64,000 nt of DNA from Larsenimonas suaedae (GCF_023712105.1 NZ_JAMLJI010000001.1:1178001-1242000), one strand, 5' to 3'. Positions 7,151-18,862 are shown, counted from the stretch's first letter. Translations and numbers: made by a program. The notes: generated from the letters alone by a model not told the origin.

Positions 7151-9130
7151 GTGACTGCCAAACCGACCTCTGATCTCTCGCTCACGCCTGCTCGACTCGA
7201 CTGGCGCGAGACCGGCCCGACCGCCACCGACTACGACGACGTGTACTACTCCCGCGAGGATGGGCGCCTTGAGACCGAGCACGTCTTCATTCGCCACAAT
7301 GACTTGCCGGAGCGCTTTCGACACTGGTCTACCGACCGCCCCTTCGTCATCGGCGAAACCGGCTTCGGCAGCGGCCTCAATATGCTCTGCGCCTGCGCCT
7401 GTTTCGAGGAACACGCCCCGGCAACCGCGCGGCTGCATCTGGTCTCAACGGAAAAACACCCGTTCTGCGCTGACGACCTGGCGCGCGCGCACGCGCTCTG
7501 GCCAGAGTTCGCCGCCTATAGTGACGCGCTTCGAAGCCAATGGCCCGAGCCGGTTGCGGGGATACATCGTCTATGGCTTGGGGAGCGCATCACGCTCGAC
7601 CTTCATTTCGGCGACGCCTGTGACATGCTGTCCGAGCTTGATGGTGGCGTCGATGCCTGGTTTCTGGATGGCTTTGCCCCCTCGAAAAATCCCGACATGT
7701 GGCAGCCGGCCCTATTCGAGGCGATGGCGCGGGTGAGCCATCCAGGAGCAACGCTTGCTACCTTCACCTGCGCAGGCATCGTCAAGCGCGGACTGAAAGC
7801 GGCAGGCTTCGAGCTCGACAAGGTGGCGGGCTTCGGGCGCAAACGGGAAATGCTGGTCGGTCGGCTCGATACGCCGCCGACAGATTCCCGGCGCAGCGCC
7901 ACCCCCTGGTTTCACCGCCCCGCGATCACACCTCATGCGTCTGCGGTAGTGATCGGCGCGGGGCTTGCCGGCGCCACCACTGCCCATGCCCTCGCCCGGC
8001 GTGGCGTGAAGGTGCATGTGGTCGATGAAGCCGTCGCAGGCGGTGGCTCCGGTAATGACCAGGGCGCGCTCTACATCAAGCTTGCCGCCACGCCAAACGA
8101 TCAGAGCCTCGTGTATCTGAGCGGGCTCGAGCACACCCGTCGCCTGCTCGACATCCTCGACCCGGCGCGCACGCTGTGGGACGACTGCGGCGTGCTGACG
8201 CTTGCATTGACCGACAAGGACGCCGCGCGCCAGGCGAAGGTGCTTGCCGCCTACGGCCTGCCGACCTCCATACTCCACCCGCTCGACCGCGAGACGGCCT
8301 CGGCCCACGCCGGCCAGCCGACCGCGACCGGGGGCCTCTTTTTCCCGCGCGCCGGCTGGGCGGCCCCGAACGCCCTGTGTGCGCGCCTGCTCAAGCACAC
8401 AAACATCACGTACCACCAGACACGTGTGAGCGCGCTCACCCGCGACACTGAGGGCTGGTGCGTCGCGCTTTCGCGCGGTGAGCCGCTGCGGGCCGGCCAC
8501 GTCGTCGTTGCCACGGCGTATCAAAGCCGTCAGTTTGCCGAGCTCGCTTCCCTGTCCTTTCAGCCGGTTCGCGGCCAGGTCAGCCAGATGCGCGTGCCTG
8601 AAGACACTCCGGTGCTTGAAACGGTGGTTTGCGGCAACGGCTACGCGCCGCCGCCGATCAACGGCGTGCAAAGCTTCGGCGCCTCGTTCTACCCCAACGA
8701 CACCGGCACCGAGCTGCGCGATGGAGATCACGCAACCAATGTGCAGGTGCTGAGCCAGGCCCTGCCCGAGCTGGGCGCACGCGCCGAAAGCGCCAGACTC
8801 GATGGCCGTGCAGCGCTTCGAAGCGCCACGCCGGACAAGTCGCCCTACGTCGGGTCGGTGCCTGTCTTCGCCCAGTGGGCAAGGGACTATGCAGGCCTTG
8901 GCAAGGACGCCAAGCGCTTTCAAAGCGTACAGCCCGGGGCGTATCACCCGGGCCTCTGGATCAGCGCCGGCCACGGCTCACGTGGGCTTTCAAGCACGGT
9001 ACTCTCGGCGGAGCTTTTGGCCTCGATGATTACAGGCGAACCCTGCCCGCTTCCACGAAAGCTTGTGGATCATCTGAACCCGGGACGCCGACTGATCAGT
9101 GACCTCATTCGAGGCACGGCGTCGGTCTGA
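7151..9130 (+). CDS. mnmC: Bifunctional tRNA mnm5s2U34 biosynthesis protein MnmC
   Basis: The protein has 659 aa and a GTG start. The N-terminal ~245 residues are the SAM-dependent methyltransferase (MnmD) with GETGFGSGLNML and DAWFLDGFAPSKNPDMW. From about residue 265 comes the FAD-dependent oxidoreductase, starting with the dinucleotide-binding GAGLAGATTAHALARRG and later GGLFFPRAGWAAP and SAGHGSRGLSST. The enzyme converts cmnm5s2U to mnm5s2U at the wobble base of several tRNAs: the oxidoreductase part removes the carboxymethyl group and the methyltransferase part re-methylates. Length and domain order match the fused gammaproteobacterial form. It ends at a strong terminator shared with the convergent pntB. 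Confidence 0.95.
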   Translation: MTAKPTSDLSLTPARLDWRETGPTATDYDDVYYSREDGRLETEHVFIRHNDLPERFRHWSTDRPFVIGETGFGSGLNMLCACACFEEHAPATARLHLVSTEKHPFCADDLARAHALWPEFAAYSDALRSQWPEPVAGIHRLWLGERITLDLHFGDACDMLSELDGGVDAWFLDGFAPSKNPDMWQPALFEAMARVSHPGATLATFTCAGIVKRGLKAAGFELDKVAGFGRKREMLVGRLDTPPTDSRRSATPWFHRPAITPHASAVVIGAGLAGATTAHALARRGVKVHVVDEAVAGGGSGNDQGALYIKLAATPNDQSLVYLSGLEHTRRLLDILDPARTLWDDCGVLTLALTDKDAARQAKVLAAYGLPTSILHPLDRETASAHAGQPTATGGLFFPRAGWAAPNALCARLLKHTNITYHQTRVSALTRDTEGWCVALSRGEPLRAGHVVVATAYQSRQFAELASLSFQPVRGQVSQMRVPEDTPVLETVVCGNGYAPPPINGVQSFGASFYPNDTGTELRDGDHATNVQVLSQALPELGARAESARLDGRAALRSATPDKSPYVGSVPVFAQWARDYAGLGKDAKRFQSVQPGAYHPGLWISAGHGSRGLSSTVLSAELLASMITGEPCPLPRKLVDHLNPGRRLISDLIRGTASV

Positions 9131-9186
9131 TCGGTATCGACCTGATCCAGGCCCGAACAGCGCTCAGCGCCGCCAACATCCAGCCA

Positions 9187-9218
9187 AAAAAAAGCGCGCC
9201 CGAAGGCGCGCTTTTTTT
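9187..9218. terminator. Bidirectional rho-independent terminator (mnmC / pntB)
   Basis: AGCGCGCC (9193-9200), loop CGAA, GGCGCGCT (9205-9212). It is flanked by an A-run on the left and seven Ts on the right, so it works on both strands between the convergent mnmC and pntB. Confidence 0.92.
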
Positions 9219-9231
9219 CGATCGAAACCGC

Positions 9232-10620
9232 TTACAGCGTCTTGATCGAGGCGATCATCTCGCCGACCACTTTCTGACCGTCGCCGTACACCATGCGGGT
9301 GTGGTCGAGGTAGAACAGGTGGTTTTCCACGCCCGAGAAGCCCGAGCCCTGACCACGCTTGATGACCAATACGTTCTTGGACTGATCGGCGTTCAGGATC
9401 GGCATGCCGTAGAGCGGGCTGTCCGGGTCGGACTTGGCGACCGGGTTGACCACGTCGTTGGCGCCGATAACGAGCGTCACGTCGGCCATTTCGAACTCGT
9501 TGTTGATCTCTTCGAGGTCGTAGATCATGTCGTACGGCACGCCGGCTTCGGCAAGCAGTACGTTCATGTGGCCCGGCATACGGCCGGCGACCGGGTGGAT
9601 CGCAAACTTGACGTCGACGCCGCGCTCGGTCAGAAGCTCGACCATTTCCCAGATCTTGTGCTGCGCCTGGGCAACCGCCATGCCGTAGCCCGGCACGATA
9701 ATGACCTTGTCGGCGTACGCCATCTGGATACCACCGTCGGACGGGTCGGTTGGCCTCATCGAGCCTTCGACCTCGGTCTTCTCACCGCTGGGCGCACCGC
9801 CGAACTGCTTGAACAACACGCTGCTGAGCTTACGGTTCATGGCCTTGGCCATCAGCTGAGTCAGAAGCGTACCGGCGGAACCGACCACGGTACCGGCGAT
9901 GATCATGGCTGCGTTATCAAGCACGAAGCCTTCCATCGCAACGGCAAGGCCTGTGAAGGCGTTGAACAGCGAGATGATGACCGGCATGTCCGCGCCGCCG
10001 ATCGGCAGTGCCATCATGGCCCCAAACGCAAGCGCCAGTGCGAAGAAGACGATCAGCGTGAACGGACCGGGCGTGGTGGTCGCGATGATGATGCCGAAAA
10101 GCACAGCCACTGCAATGATCGCGAGGTTGACCCACTGCTGGTTCTTGAAGTTGAAGGACTTCTGCATGCGCCCATCGAGCTTGGCCCAGGCAACCACCGA
10201 CCCACTGAAGGCCACACAGCCGATCAACGCGCCAAGGACACCAAGCCACAGCGCCATCGCGCCATGGGTTTCGGCAAGCATCGGGTTTTCAGCCACACGA
10301 ATCAGCTCGACCGCCGCAATCGCTGCCGCCGCACCGCCGCCCATGCCGTTATAGATGGCGATCATCTGCGGCATGTCGGTCATCTCGACCTTGCGCGCGC
10401 CAAGATAGGCCACGCCGCCACCAATGGCGACTGCCAGCAGCATCAGGATGTAGCGTCCCTGAATTTCAGGGTGAAACAGGGTAGCAACGGTTGCGACCGC
10501 CATCGCGATCCCGGCCCAGTGGATACCACTGCGCGCAGTGGTCGGATGCGACATCCGCTTGAGCCCGAGGATGAAGGTGACCGCCGTGGCAAAGTACACC
10601 AGTTCGACAATACCGCTCAT
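9232..10620 (-). CDS. pntB: NAD(P) transhydrogenase beta subunit
   Basis: The protein has 462 aa. About eight transmembrane helices fill residues 1-260. The C-terminal ~170 residues are domain III, which binds NADP(H) and shows VPGYGMAVAQAQ (309-320) and VIGANDVVNP. PntB forms, with the alpha subunits, the proton-translocating transhydrogenase of the inner membrane, reducing NADP+ with NADH at the expense of proton-motive force. Its ATG overlaps the pntAB stop by 4 bp, so the three pnt genes are translationally coupled. Confidence 0.95.
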   Translation of the reverse strand: MSGIVELVYFATAVTFILGLKRMSHPTTARSGIHWAGIAMAVATVATLFHPEIQGRYILMLLAVAIGGGVAYLGARKVEMTDMPQMIAIYNGMGGGAAAAIAAVELIRVAENPMLAETHGAMALWLGVLGALIGCVAFSGSVVAWAKLDGRMQKSFNFKNQQWVNLAIIAVAVLFGIIIATTTPGPFTLIVFFALALAFGAMMALPIGGADMPVIISLFNAFTGLAVAMEGFVLDNAAMIIAGTVVGSAGTLLTQLMAKAMNRKLSSVLFKQFGGAPSGEKTEVEGSMRPTDPSDGGIQMAYADKVIIVPGYGMAVAQAQHKIWEMVELLTERGVDVKFAIHPVAGRMPGHMNVLLAEAGVPYDMIYDLEEINNEFEMADVTLVIGANDVVNPVAKSDPDSPLYGMPILNADQSKNVLVIKRGQGSGFSGVENHLFYLDHTRMVYGDGQKVVGEMIASIKTL

Positions 10621-10916
10621 TTACCCTGCTCCTTCTTGTCGCTGGATTTGAACATTTCGAGCATGCGCTCGGTGACGACGTAGCCACCCACGGCGTTGCC
10701 GGCCGCCAGCAGCACGGCGATGAAGCCGATCGTCATTTCAAGACCGGTCTCGGCTTGGCCAAGCGCGATCATGGCGCCGACCAGCACGATGCCGTGAATG
10801 AAGTTGGAGCCGGACATCAGCGGGGTATGCAGGATGACCGGAACGCGGGAAATCACCTCGAAGCCGACGAACGCCGCCAGCATCAGGATGTACAGGGCTG
10901 CAACACCTTCGATCAT
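10617..10916 (-). CDS. pntAB: NAD(P) transhydrogenase alpha subunit part 2 (membrane part)
   Basis: The protein has 99 aa with three hydrophobic helices (MLAAFVGFEVISRVP, GIVLVGAMIALGQAE and FIAVLLAAGNAVGGY). It corresponds to domain IIa, which in E. coli is fused to the C-terminus of PntA. Here it is a separate polypeptide, the three-subunit arrangement. It overlaps pntAA and pntB by 4 bp on each side, so stoichiometric coupled translation is likely. Confidence 0.93.
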   Translation of the reverse strand: MIEGVAALYILMLAAFVGFEVISRVPVILHTPLMSGSNFIHGIVLVGAMIALGQAETGLEMTIGFIAVLLAAGNAVGGYVVTERMLEMFKSSDKKEQGK

Positions 10917-12088
10917 GCCGATTCCTCCAGAGCTTTACGAACGCCGTCGTGCACGACATCGCCATTGCGGGTAATGCACATCGGACCGATGACCGCGTCC
11001 TCGAAGTCGAGCTTAAGCTCGCCGTCTTCGATGAACGGGCTCAACAGGTTGAACAGGTTCTTGGCGTACATTTCACTGGCATTGACCGGAAGCTCGGAGG
11101 CAATGTCGGTCGGGCCGATGATCTTGACGCCACCGGACATCACGGTCTCACCCGCCTTAGTCAGCGCGCAGTTACCACCGCCTTCCGCGGCCAGATCGAC
11201 AATGACGCTGCCTGGCTGCATCCGCTTGACCATGTCTTCGGAGATGATCTGCGGTGAACGACGCCCCGGGATGGCAGCGGTCGTGATGACGGCGTGCGCC
11301 GTCGACAGGTGCTTGGCCAGCGCCTCGGCCTGCTTGGCCTTTTCGTCCTCGGTCAGCTCACGGGCATAGCCGCCTTCGCCGGAGGCGTCGACGCCGGTGT
11401 CGATCATTTTCGCGCCAAGGGATTCGACCTGCTCGCGCGCGGCCGCGCGGATGTCGTAGGCCCAGACCTGAGCACCGAGACGACGCGCGGTGGCAATGGC
11501 CTGAAGACCGGCAACACCTGCACCGACCACGATCACGCGGGCCGGGCGAATGGTGCCGGCGGCGGTGGTCAGCATCGGGAAGAAGACGCTTGCTTCGTGG
11601 GCGGCGGTGAGCGCGCAGTGATAGCCCGCAGCGGCGGCCTGGGATGACAGGGCGTCCATACTCTGGGCGCGGGAAATACGCGGCACCAGCTCCATGGAAA
11701 GCGCGGTGATCTTGCGTGCCTTGCAGCGCTCGATCAATGCCTTGCTCTGGAACGGGGCCAGCAACCCGACCAGCACGCTGCCTTCGGCCAGTTGGTCGAT
11801 GGCTTCAGGCTCGGGCGGGCGTACGCACAGCACCAGCTCTGCATCGCCTCGGCCGCTGTCATCGTCGGCAACGGTCACACCGCGGGTATCGGCGTAGGCT
11901 TCATCGTTGAAGAAGGCGTGCGTGCCTGCTCCGGATTCGATAGTGACGACCGGGCTCTCGGCGTCCTTGGACACGGCCATGGCCAGCTTGCCGGCCGTGG
12001 CCGGATCAAGCGCGACACGGCGCTCGCCGGACGTCAGGGCATCGGCCGAGGGCGCGCGGGATTCGCGCAAAACTCGGATACTCAGCAT
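10913..12088 (-). CDS. pntAA: NAD(P) transhydrogenase alpha subunit part 1 (NAD-binding)
   Basis: The protein has 391 aa, soluble domain I. It is related to alanine dehydrogenase: ESRAPSADALTSGERRVALDP at the N-terminus (usually RETAPGERRVALTP-like), the NAD-binding GAGVAGLQAIATARRLGA, and SVIVDLAAEGGGNC. It binds NAD(H) and passes hydride to NADP on PntB. It is the first gene of pntAA-pntAB-pntB. A ~320-bp intergenic region with several palindromes lies upstream. The N-terminus carries a few extra residues (APSADALT) compared with the commonest form. Confidence 0.93.
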   Translation of the reverse strand: MLSIRVLRESRAPSADALTSGERRVALDPATAGKLAMAVSKDAESPVVTIESGAGTHAFFNDEAYADTRGVTVADDDSGRGDAELVLCVRPPEPEAIDQLAEGSVLVGLLAPFQSKALIERCKARKITALSMELVPRISRAQSMDALSSQAAAAGYHCALTAAHEASVFFPMLTTAAGTIRPARVIVVGAGVAGLQAIATARRLGAQVWAYDIRAAAREQVESLGAKMIDTGVDASGEGGYARELTEDEKAKQAEALAKHLSTAHAVITTAAIPGRRSPQIISEDMVKRMQPGSVIVDLAAEGGGNCALTKAGETVMSGGVKIIGPTDIASELPVNASEMYAKNLFNLLSPFIEDGELKLDFEDAVIGPMCITRNGDVVHDGVRKALEESA

Positions 12089-12410
12089 TCATTGGGCTCC
12101 TAAAGGACGAAGCAGCGCCATCATCGGAACCCGGGTGGGACGGATGCGCTGCAACGGCAACTACAAGACGGACTGGCTTGGATCTACGGGGAGAGTATTC
12201 TTAAAAACGGAGGGCAAGACAAGAGACTTTCGGAAAAAATCCTTTAAAAACATATAGATAAACATCGTTTATGATTGCCATAACATGACCCTTATGGCTC
12301 ATTTTGGACGGTAACGCCTTGATATGGTGGAGCAATCATTGCAATAACCAGCCTCCATCCAGCGTTATGAACGCCATAATGTTTCGCTTATACCCCTCCG
12401 AAGGGCGAAC
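12089..12410. other. Gene-free interval with palindromes, upstream of pntAA
   Basis: This 322-bp interval separates the citB-like stop from the pntAA start, both on the minus strand. It is AT-richer than its neighbours from about 12230 to 12400. It holds ATAAAC-atc-GTTTAT (12258-12272) and GCCATAA-8 nt-TTATGGC (12277-12298). No convincing gene is present. It probably contains the pnt promoter. Confidence 0.5.
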
Positions 12411-13142
12411 TCACTGAGGCGTGCGCAGCTGCTCGAGCTGACCGTGATCGAGGCAGGTGTAGGTAAACGATGGGCGCCCGATCTGGCCATAGATAAACGC
12501 CTCATCGAGCACCTTGCGGCTTGATAGATACTTTAAGTACTTGCGCACCGACACGCGGGACATGCTGGTCGATTGCGCCACGTCCTCGGTCGAGAACGTC
12601 TCATCGCTCAGGGCGACAATCGCATCGATGACCTGAACGAGGCTGTGATGGGTCAGGCCCTTGGGCAGCCCTGACGGGCGCCGTGGTTCCTGACGCGGGG
12701 CGCGAAAAAGCGTATCAAGCCGGTGTTGATCGAGCGGGTCACTGGCCTGACTCAGCGTGTCGCGCTGGCATCGCGTGCTCAAGAGTGCCTCACGAAAGCG
12801 CTTGAACTCGAACGGCTTGACCAGATAGTCACTGACGCCGAGCCGCCGCGCTTCACGCACCGTGTCGAGCTCGGAGGCCGCGGTGATCAGGATAACCTCG
12901 GGCGGGTTGGCCCGGGTTTTAAGCTCACGCAGAAGCTCCAGTCCGTTGCGCGAGCCCAGATAGACATCGAGCAGCACGATATCGATCGCCTCGCGCTCCA
13001 GCACCACCCGAGCGGTGGTCAGATCGCAGCAGCGGGCGGCCAGGGTCATGTGCTCGACGCGCGCGAGGTATTCCATGTTGAGTTTCATGACCATGGGGTC
13101 GTCTTCCACGATCATTACGCGCATGTCACTGCTCATCGACAT
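12411..13142 (-). CDS. CitB/DcuR-family response regulator
   Basis: The protein has 243 aa. The N-terminal receiver has MIVEDDP, the phospho-acceptor D59 in IVLLDVYLG, and the switch lysine in DYLVKPF. The C-terminal part (SDETFSTEDVAQSTSMSRVSV, broken here by VRKYLKYL) is the winged-helix output domain of the CitB/DcuR/DctR group rather than LuxR or OmpR type. The ATG at 13142 has GGAG nine bases upstream and overlaps the kinase gene by 17 bp. Family members control C4-dicarboxylate or citrate genes; the divergent 2HCT transporter is the obvious target. Confidence 0.88.
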   Translation of the reverse strand: MSMSSDMRVMIVEDDPMVMKLNMEYLARVEHMTLAARCCDLTTARVVLEREAIDIVLLDVYLGSRNGLELLRELKTRANPPEVILITAASELDTVREARRLGVSDYLVKPFEFKRFREALLSTRCQRDTLSQASDPLDQHRLDTLFRAPRQEPRRPSGLPKGLTHHSLVQVIDAIVALSDETFSTEDVAQSTSMSRVSVRKYLKYLSSRKVLDEAFIYGQIGRPSFTYTCLDHGQLEQLRTPQ

Positions 13143-14781
13143 CGTCGTCGCTCCAATAGGGGTACATCATTTCGATCAAGGTGCCCTCGCCCGGTGTGGA
13201 ATAGACCGCGATGTCACCACCGGCAGTGTCCAGCCGCTCCTTGACCAGCGACAATCCGAGCCCTCGATGCGCCCCCTTGCCGGAGACGCCCCGCTCGAAC
13301 AGTCTATCGGCAATCGCGGGGTCAATGCCCGGTCCATTGTCCTGAACCTGGATCGAAAGACTCTCACCTTCGCGGTCCATTAGTAGACACACCTGAGGCG
13401 CCTCGGTCTCTGCCAGCGCCTCGAAGGCGTTGTCGAGGACGTTCCCGAGGATGCTGACCAGGTCGTGCACCGTGCGGGAGTGACTCTGGGCGTCGATTCG
13501 CGCTGACACCTGCAGATCAAGGGTAATCGCGCGCTCACGCGCCTCGCTTTGCTTGCCAAGCAGGAACCCGGCCAGCGCCGGCTCCTGCACCTGCCCACCC
13601 AGCGCGTTCGACGGGGTCACGCGGTGCTCCATGATCTCCTTGACGTAGCGCTCAAGCGCGGGCAAGTCCTTCAGATGCACCAACCCCTGAATGACATGGA
13701 TCTTGTTTTTGAACTCATGCGTTGAGGCTCTGAGCGCCTCGGCGTAGCGTCGAACGCCGGTCAACTCCTCGGCCAGCACATGCACATCGTTCTTGTCGCG
13801 AAACGTGATCAGGCCGCCCTGACGTTCCTGCTTCCATAAAATCGGGCTGAACGTCGCCAGAAGCGTCATGTCGTCGAGCTGAACGGTCTGATGGGCACCC
13901 TCAAGGTGGTTATCGGCCAGCATCGAAAGCTCTGGAAACCGCGAGGCCAAAAGGTCACCGGCGGCGAGCGGGGCCCGCTCGAGGCGCTCGAGCAGCCGTC
14001 GTCCCGCCGGATTGATCCGACGCACGCGCCCGGTCGAATCCATCGCCAGTACCCCATCCTGCATGGCATCGAGCATCGCCTCGCGCTCCTGCACCAGATG
14101 CGCGATGTCCCGAGGCTCCATGTTCAGGAGCTGGCGCTTGACGGTGCGGGAAAACCAGACCGCGATCACGACGCCAAGCGCACCGATCGCGCCAAGCGTT
14201 GCCAGAAGCTCCCACCGGTTGCGGTCAAGAAGGGGCGACAGCTTGCTCATGGTCACGCCAACCGATACAGCGCCGATCACGTTGCCCTGTGCGTCCATCA
14301 CCGGCGAAAAGCCACGCAAACTGATGCCAAGCGTGCCCTTGGCGTAGGACACGTACGACTCGCCCCGAGTCAGCGCGCGCACTTCGTCCCCACCAATGAA
14401 ATGATGGCCGATGCGCGCTCGGTTCGGGTGGGTCAAGCGAAGCGAGGCCGGCGTCATGACGACAATAAAATCCACATCGAGTGTCGCTCTCAGGCGATCA
14501 ATGGTGCGCTGAAGCTCGGAGGGCGGCCGACCGGTGGCAACAGGGACAGGCGCAGGCCCCTTAAGCGCCAGCCCCACGTCCTTGCGCAGAGCGACCGCCT
14601 GAGCCAGATTTACGACCCGGGCGCCATTGGCCCGCTCAAGGCTTGCCATCAGTTGCGTATTGAAGACCCAGAACGCAAGCGCCAGCGTCGTTACGATCAA
14701 GGCGGTGGTCACTAAAGCGATCAGCGCACTGAGGCGCCAACGTCGGGGAGGTGTCATCGGAGACGTTCGTACTCGAACCAT
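13126..14781 (-). CDS. CitA/DcuS-family sensor histidine kinase
   Basis: The protein has 551 aa. TM1 (~18-40) and TM2 (~192-211) flank a periplasmic Cache/PDC sensor (~41-185) containing THPNRARIGHHFIGGDE, ESYVSYAKGTLG and GNVIGAVSVGV, as in CitA and DcuS. A cytoplasmic PAS domain (~230-330) follows. The dimerisation segment has STHEFKNK with H355, the phospho-acceptor. The ATPase domain has NVLDNAFEAL, QDNGPGI and RGLGLSLV. CitA-type sensors bind extracellular citrate or C4-dicarboxylates. With the overlapping regulator gene and the divergent transporter, it forms a self-contained substrate-sensing uptake locus. Confidence 0.9.
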   Translation of the reverse strand: MVRVRTSPMTPPRRWRLSALIALVTTALIVTTLALAFWVFNTQLMASLERANGARVVNLAQAVALRKDVGLALKGPAPVPVATGRPPSELQRTIDRLRATLDVDFIVVMTPASLRLTHPNRARIGHHFIGGDEVRALTRGESYVSYAKGTLGISLRGFSPVMDAQGNVIGAVSVGVTMSKLSPLLDRNRWELLATLGAIGALGVVIAVWFSRTVKRQLLNMEPRDIAHLVQEREAMLDAMQDGVLAMDSTGRVRRINPAGRRLLERLERAPLAAGDLLASRFPELSMLADNHLEGAHQTVQLDDMTLLATFSPILWKQERQGGLITFRDKNDVHVLAEELTGVRRYAEALRASTHEFKNKIHVIQGLVHLKDLPALERYVKEIMEHRVTPSNALGGQVQEPALAGFLLGKQSEARERAITLDLQVSARIDAQSHSRTVHDLVSILGNVLDNAFEALAETEAPQVCLLMDREGESLSIQVQDNGPGIDPAIADRLFERGVSGKGAHRGLGLSLVKERLDTAGGDIAVYSTPGEGTLIEMMYPYWSDDDVDEQ

Positions 14782-14850
14782 ATGAATTTATCGACCTTGG
14801 TGGCATTTTGTCGCTTTGGCAAATATGCCGCAAAGCATCATTGCACTTTG

Positions 14851-14885
14851 TTTAGTTACGAAAGGATTTTTTAATTACGCAAAGA
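14851..14885. promoter_or_regulatory. Tandem direct repeats, candidate response-regulator operator
   Basis: TTTAGTTACGAAAGGA (14851-14866) is followed 19 bp on by TTTAATTACGCAAAGA (14870-14885). They lie in the AT-rich divergent promoter region between the kinase and the 2HCT transporter. Paired AT-rich direct repeats are typical for CitB/DcuR-type regulators, so these are the best operator candidates. Function is inferred. Confidence 0.5.
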
Positions 14886-15019
14886 TTGGCGTTGGCGCTC
14901 AAACACGTATTCTCGCAGCCACCTCGGACCGCCTCCTCCCCCGCGCGGCCATGAGCGACTGGAACGGCCATCCCCGCCGGCCACCCTAGAGCCGATGGGG
15001 CCCACGTCTGGAGAACGCC

Positions 15020-16324
15020 ATGAACAACAGTATAAATAGCGCTGCCGATGCAGCGACTTTCAGCTCGACCACCCCGAAAATCTTCGGCATCCCGATCCTA
15101 TTTTTCGCCGTCATCGCACTCGTCATGGTCACCGCCATGTATACCGGCACCCTGCCCACCGGCATGATCGGTGCGCTGCTGGTCATGATGGTACTGGGTG
15201 AGCTGCTCGGATTTCTGGGCGACCGGCTGCCCATCATCAAAAGCTACCTCGGCGGCGGCGCGATTCTCTCGATCTTCGGTGCAGCAGCCCTGGTCTACGC
15301 CGGTGCCCTGCCCCAGGGAATCATCGACAACGTCACCAGCTTCATGAAAGGCGGCGGCTTCCTGAACTTCTACATCGCGGCGCTGATTACCGGCAGCATC
15401 CTCGGCATGGACTCGAAGATCCTCGTCAAGGTCGGCACCCGCTTCGCGCTGCCGCTTCTGGCTGCGGTTGCGTTTGCCTGCCTGTTCGCCGTCATCGTCG
15501 GCTGGATCATGGGCTTTTCGCCGCAGGACGCCGTCGTCGTCATTACCCTTCCCATCATGGGTGGCGGCATGGGCGCAGGTGCAGTCCCGATGAGCCAGAT
15601 CTACGAGCAGCTTCTGGGGCAACCGGCAAGCTACTACATCTCGATTCTGGTGCCGGCACTGGCGCTCGGTAACGTGTTCGCCATCATCATCGCAGGGCTG
15701 CTCAACGGTCTGTCGAATCGTATGCCGTCGCTGTCCGGCAATGGTCAGATGATGCCGGGCGTCGAGATCGACGAAAAATCGACGCCGGTGGACATCTCCA
15801 AGCTCGGTATTGGCCTGGTACTGGCGCTGACGTTCTTCACCGCCGGTCAGATTCTTGGAAGCGTCATCCCGCTGCACCCGTACGCACTGATGATCATTCT
15901 GGTGGCCGTGGTCAAGATCGCCAACCTGATGCCGGAGTTCGCCAACGACGCCGCCGCACACTGGTTCAAGTTCGTCGCCAAGAACTGGACCTTTGCCCTG
16001 CTGTTCGGCATCGGCATCGCCTACACCGACCTCGGCCAGGTCATTGACGCCATCTCCATCACCTACGTCATGATCGTGTTCGCCGTCGTCGCCGGCGCCG
16101 CCTTCGGCGCGGGCCTTCTCGGCAAGCTGGTCGGGTTCTATCCGATCGAAGCCGCCATCACTGCAGGCCTTTGCATGGCCAACATGGGCGGCACCGGTGA
16201 CGTGGCTGTCCTGTCGGCGGCCAAGCGTATGCAGCTGATGCCGTTTGCCCAGATCTCCTCACGCCTTGGCGGCGCGTTGATCCTCTTGATCTCGAGTCTG
16301 GTGGTGCCGCTGCTGTTCGCGTAG
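15020..16324 (+). CDS. 2-hydroxycarboxylate transporter family (CitS/CimH-type, citrate/malate:cation symporter)
   Basis: The protein has 434 aa with about eleven hydrophobic helices. Two glycine-rich re-entrant-loop motifs of the 2HCT family are clear: GGGMGAGAVP (181-190) and NMGGTGDVAVLSA near residue 395. CitS of Klebsiella is a Na+/citrate symporter; CimH and MleP carry malate or lactate. The exact substrate cannot be read from sequence. No citrate lyase or oxaloacetate decarboxylase genes are nearby, which suggests aerobic use via the TCA cycle. It is divergent from the CitA/CitB-type genes and followed by a strong terminator. Confidence 0.9.
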   Translation: MNNSINSAADAATFSSTTPKIFGIPILFFAVIALVMVTAMYTGTLPTGMIGALLVMMVLGELLGFLGDRLPIIKSYLGGGAILSIFGAAALVYAGALPQGIIDNVTSFMKGGGFLNFYIAALITGSILGMDSKILVKVGTRFALPLLAAVAFACLFAVIVGWIMGFSPQDAVVVITLPIMGGGMGAGAVPMSQIYEQLLGQPASYYISILVPALALGNVFAIIIAGLLNGLSNRMPSLSGNGQMMPGVEIDEKSTPVDISKLGIGLVLALTFFTAGQILGSVIPLHPYALMIILVAVVKIANLMPEFANDAAAHWFKFVAKNWTFALLFGIGIAYTDLGQVIDAISITYVMIVFAVVAGAAFGAGLLGKLVGFYPIEAAITAGLCMANMGGTGDVAVLSAAKRMQLMPFAQISSRLGGALILLISSLVVPLLFA

Positions 16325-16339
16325 TCACAGCTCGCCCGT

Positions 16340-16368
16340 AAAAAAAGCGCCCTTCGGGGCGCTTTTTT
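16340..16368. terminator. Bidirectional rho-independent terminator
   Basis: AGCGCCC (16346-16352), tetraloop TTCG, GGGCGCT (16357-16363). It has a run of As before and Ts after, and lies between the convergent 2HCT transporter and yheU. Confidence 0.93.
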
Positions 16369-16387
16369 CATGCCTGAAAAACGCGTC

Positions 16388-18836
<2,449 letters not shown>

Positions 18837-18840
<4 letters not shown>

Positions 18841-18862
18841 AAAGGAGCCGAGCGGCTCCTTT
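18837..18862 (-). terminator. Rho-independent terminator of zipA
   Basis: On the minus strand AAAGGAGCC, loop GCTC, GGCTCCTTT is followed by Ts (plus-strand A-run 18838-18843). It separates zipA from ligA. Confidence 0.9.

Noticed and set aside
9301..10683. 460-aa plus-strand open frame opposite pntB
   Set aside because: His/Asp/Arg-rich antisense translation of a clear pntB; no start site or homology signal.
10617..12088. Frameshift splitting pntA into two genes
   Set aside because: The split alpha subunit is a known three-subunit transhydrogenase form and both junctions are tidy 4-bp ATGA overlaps.
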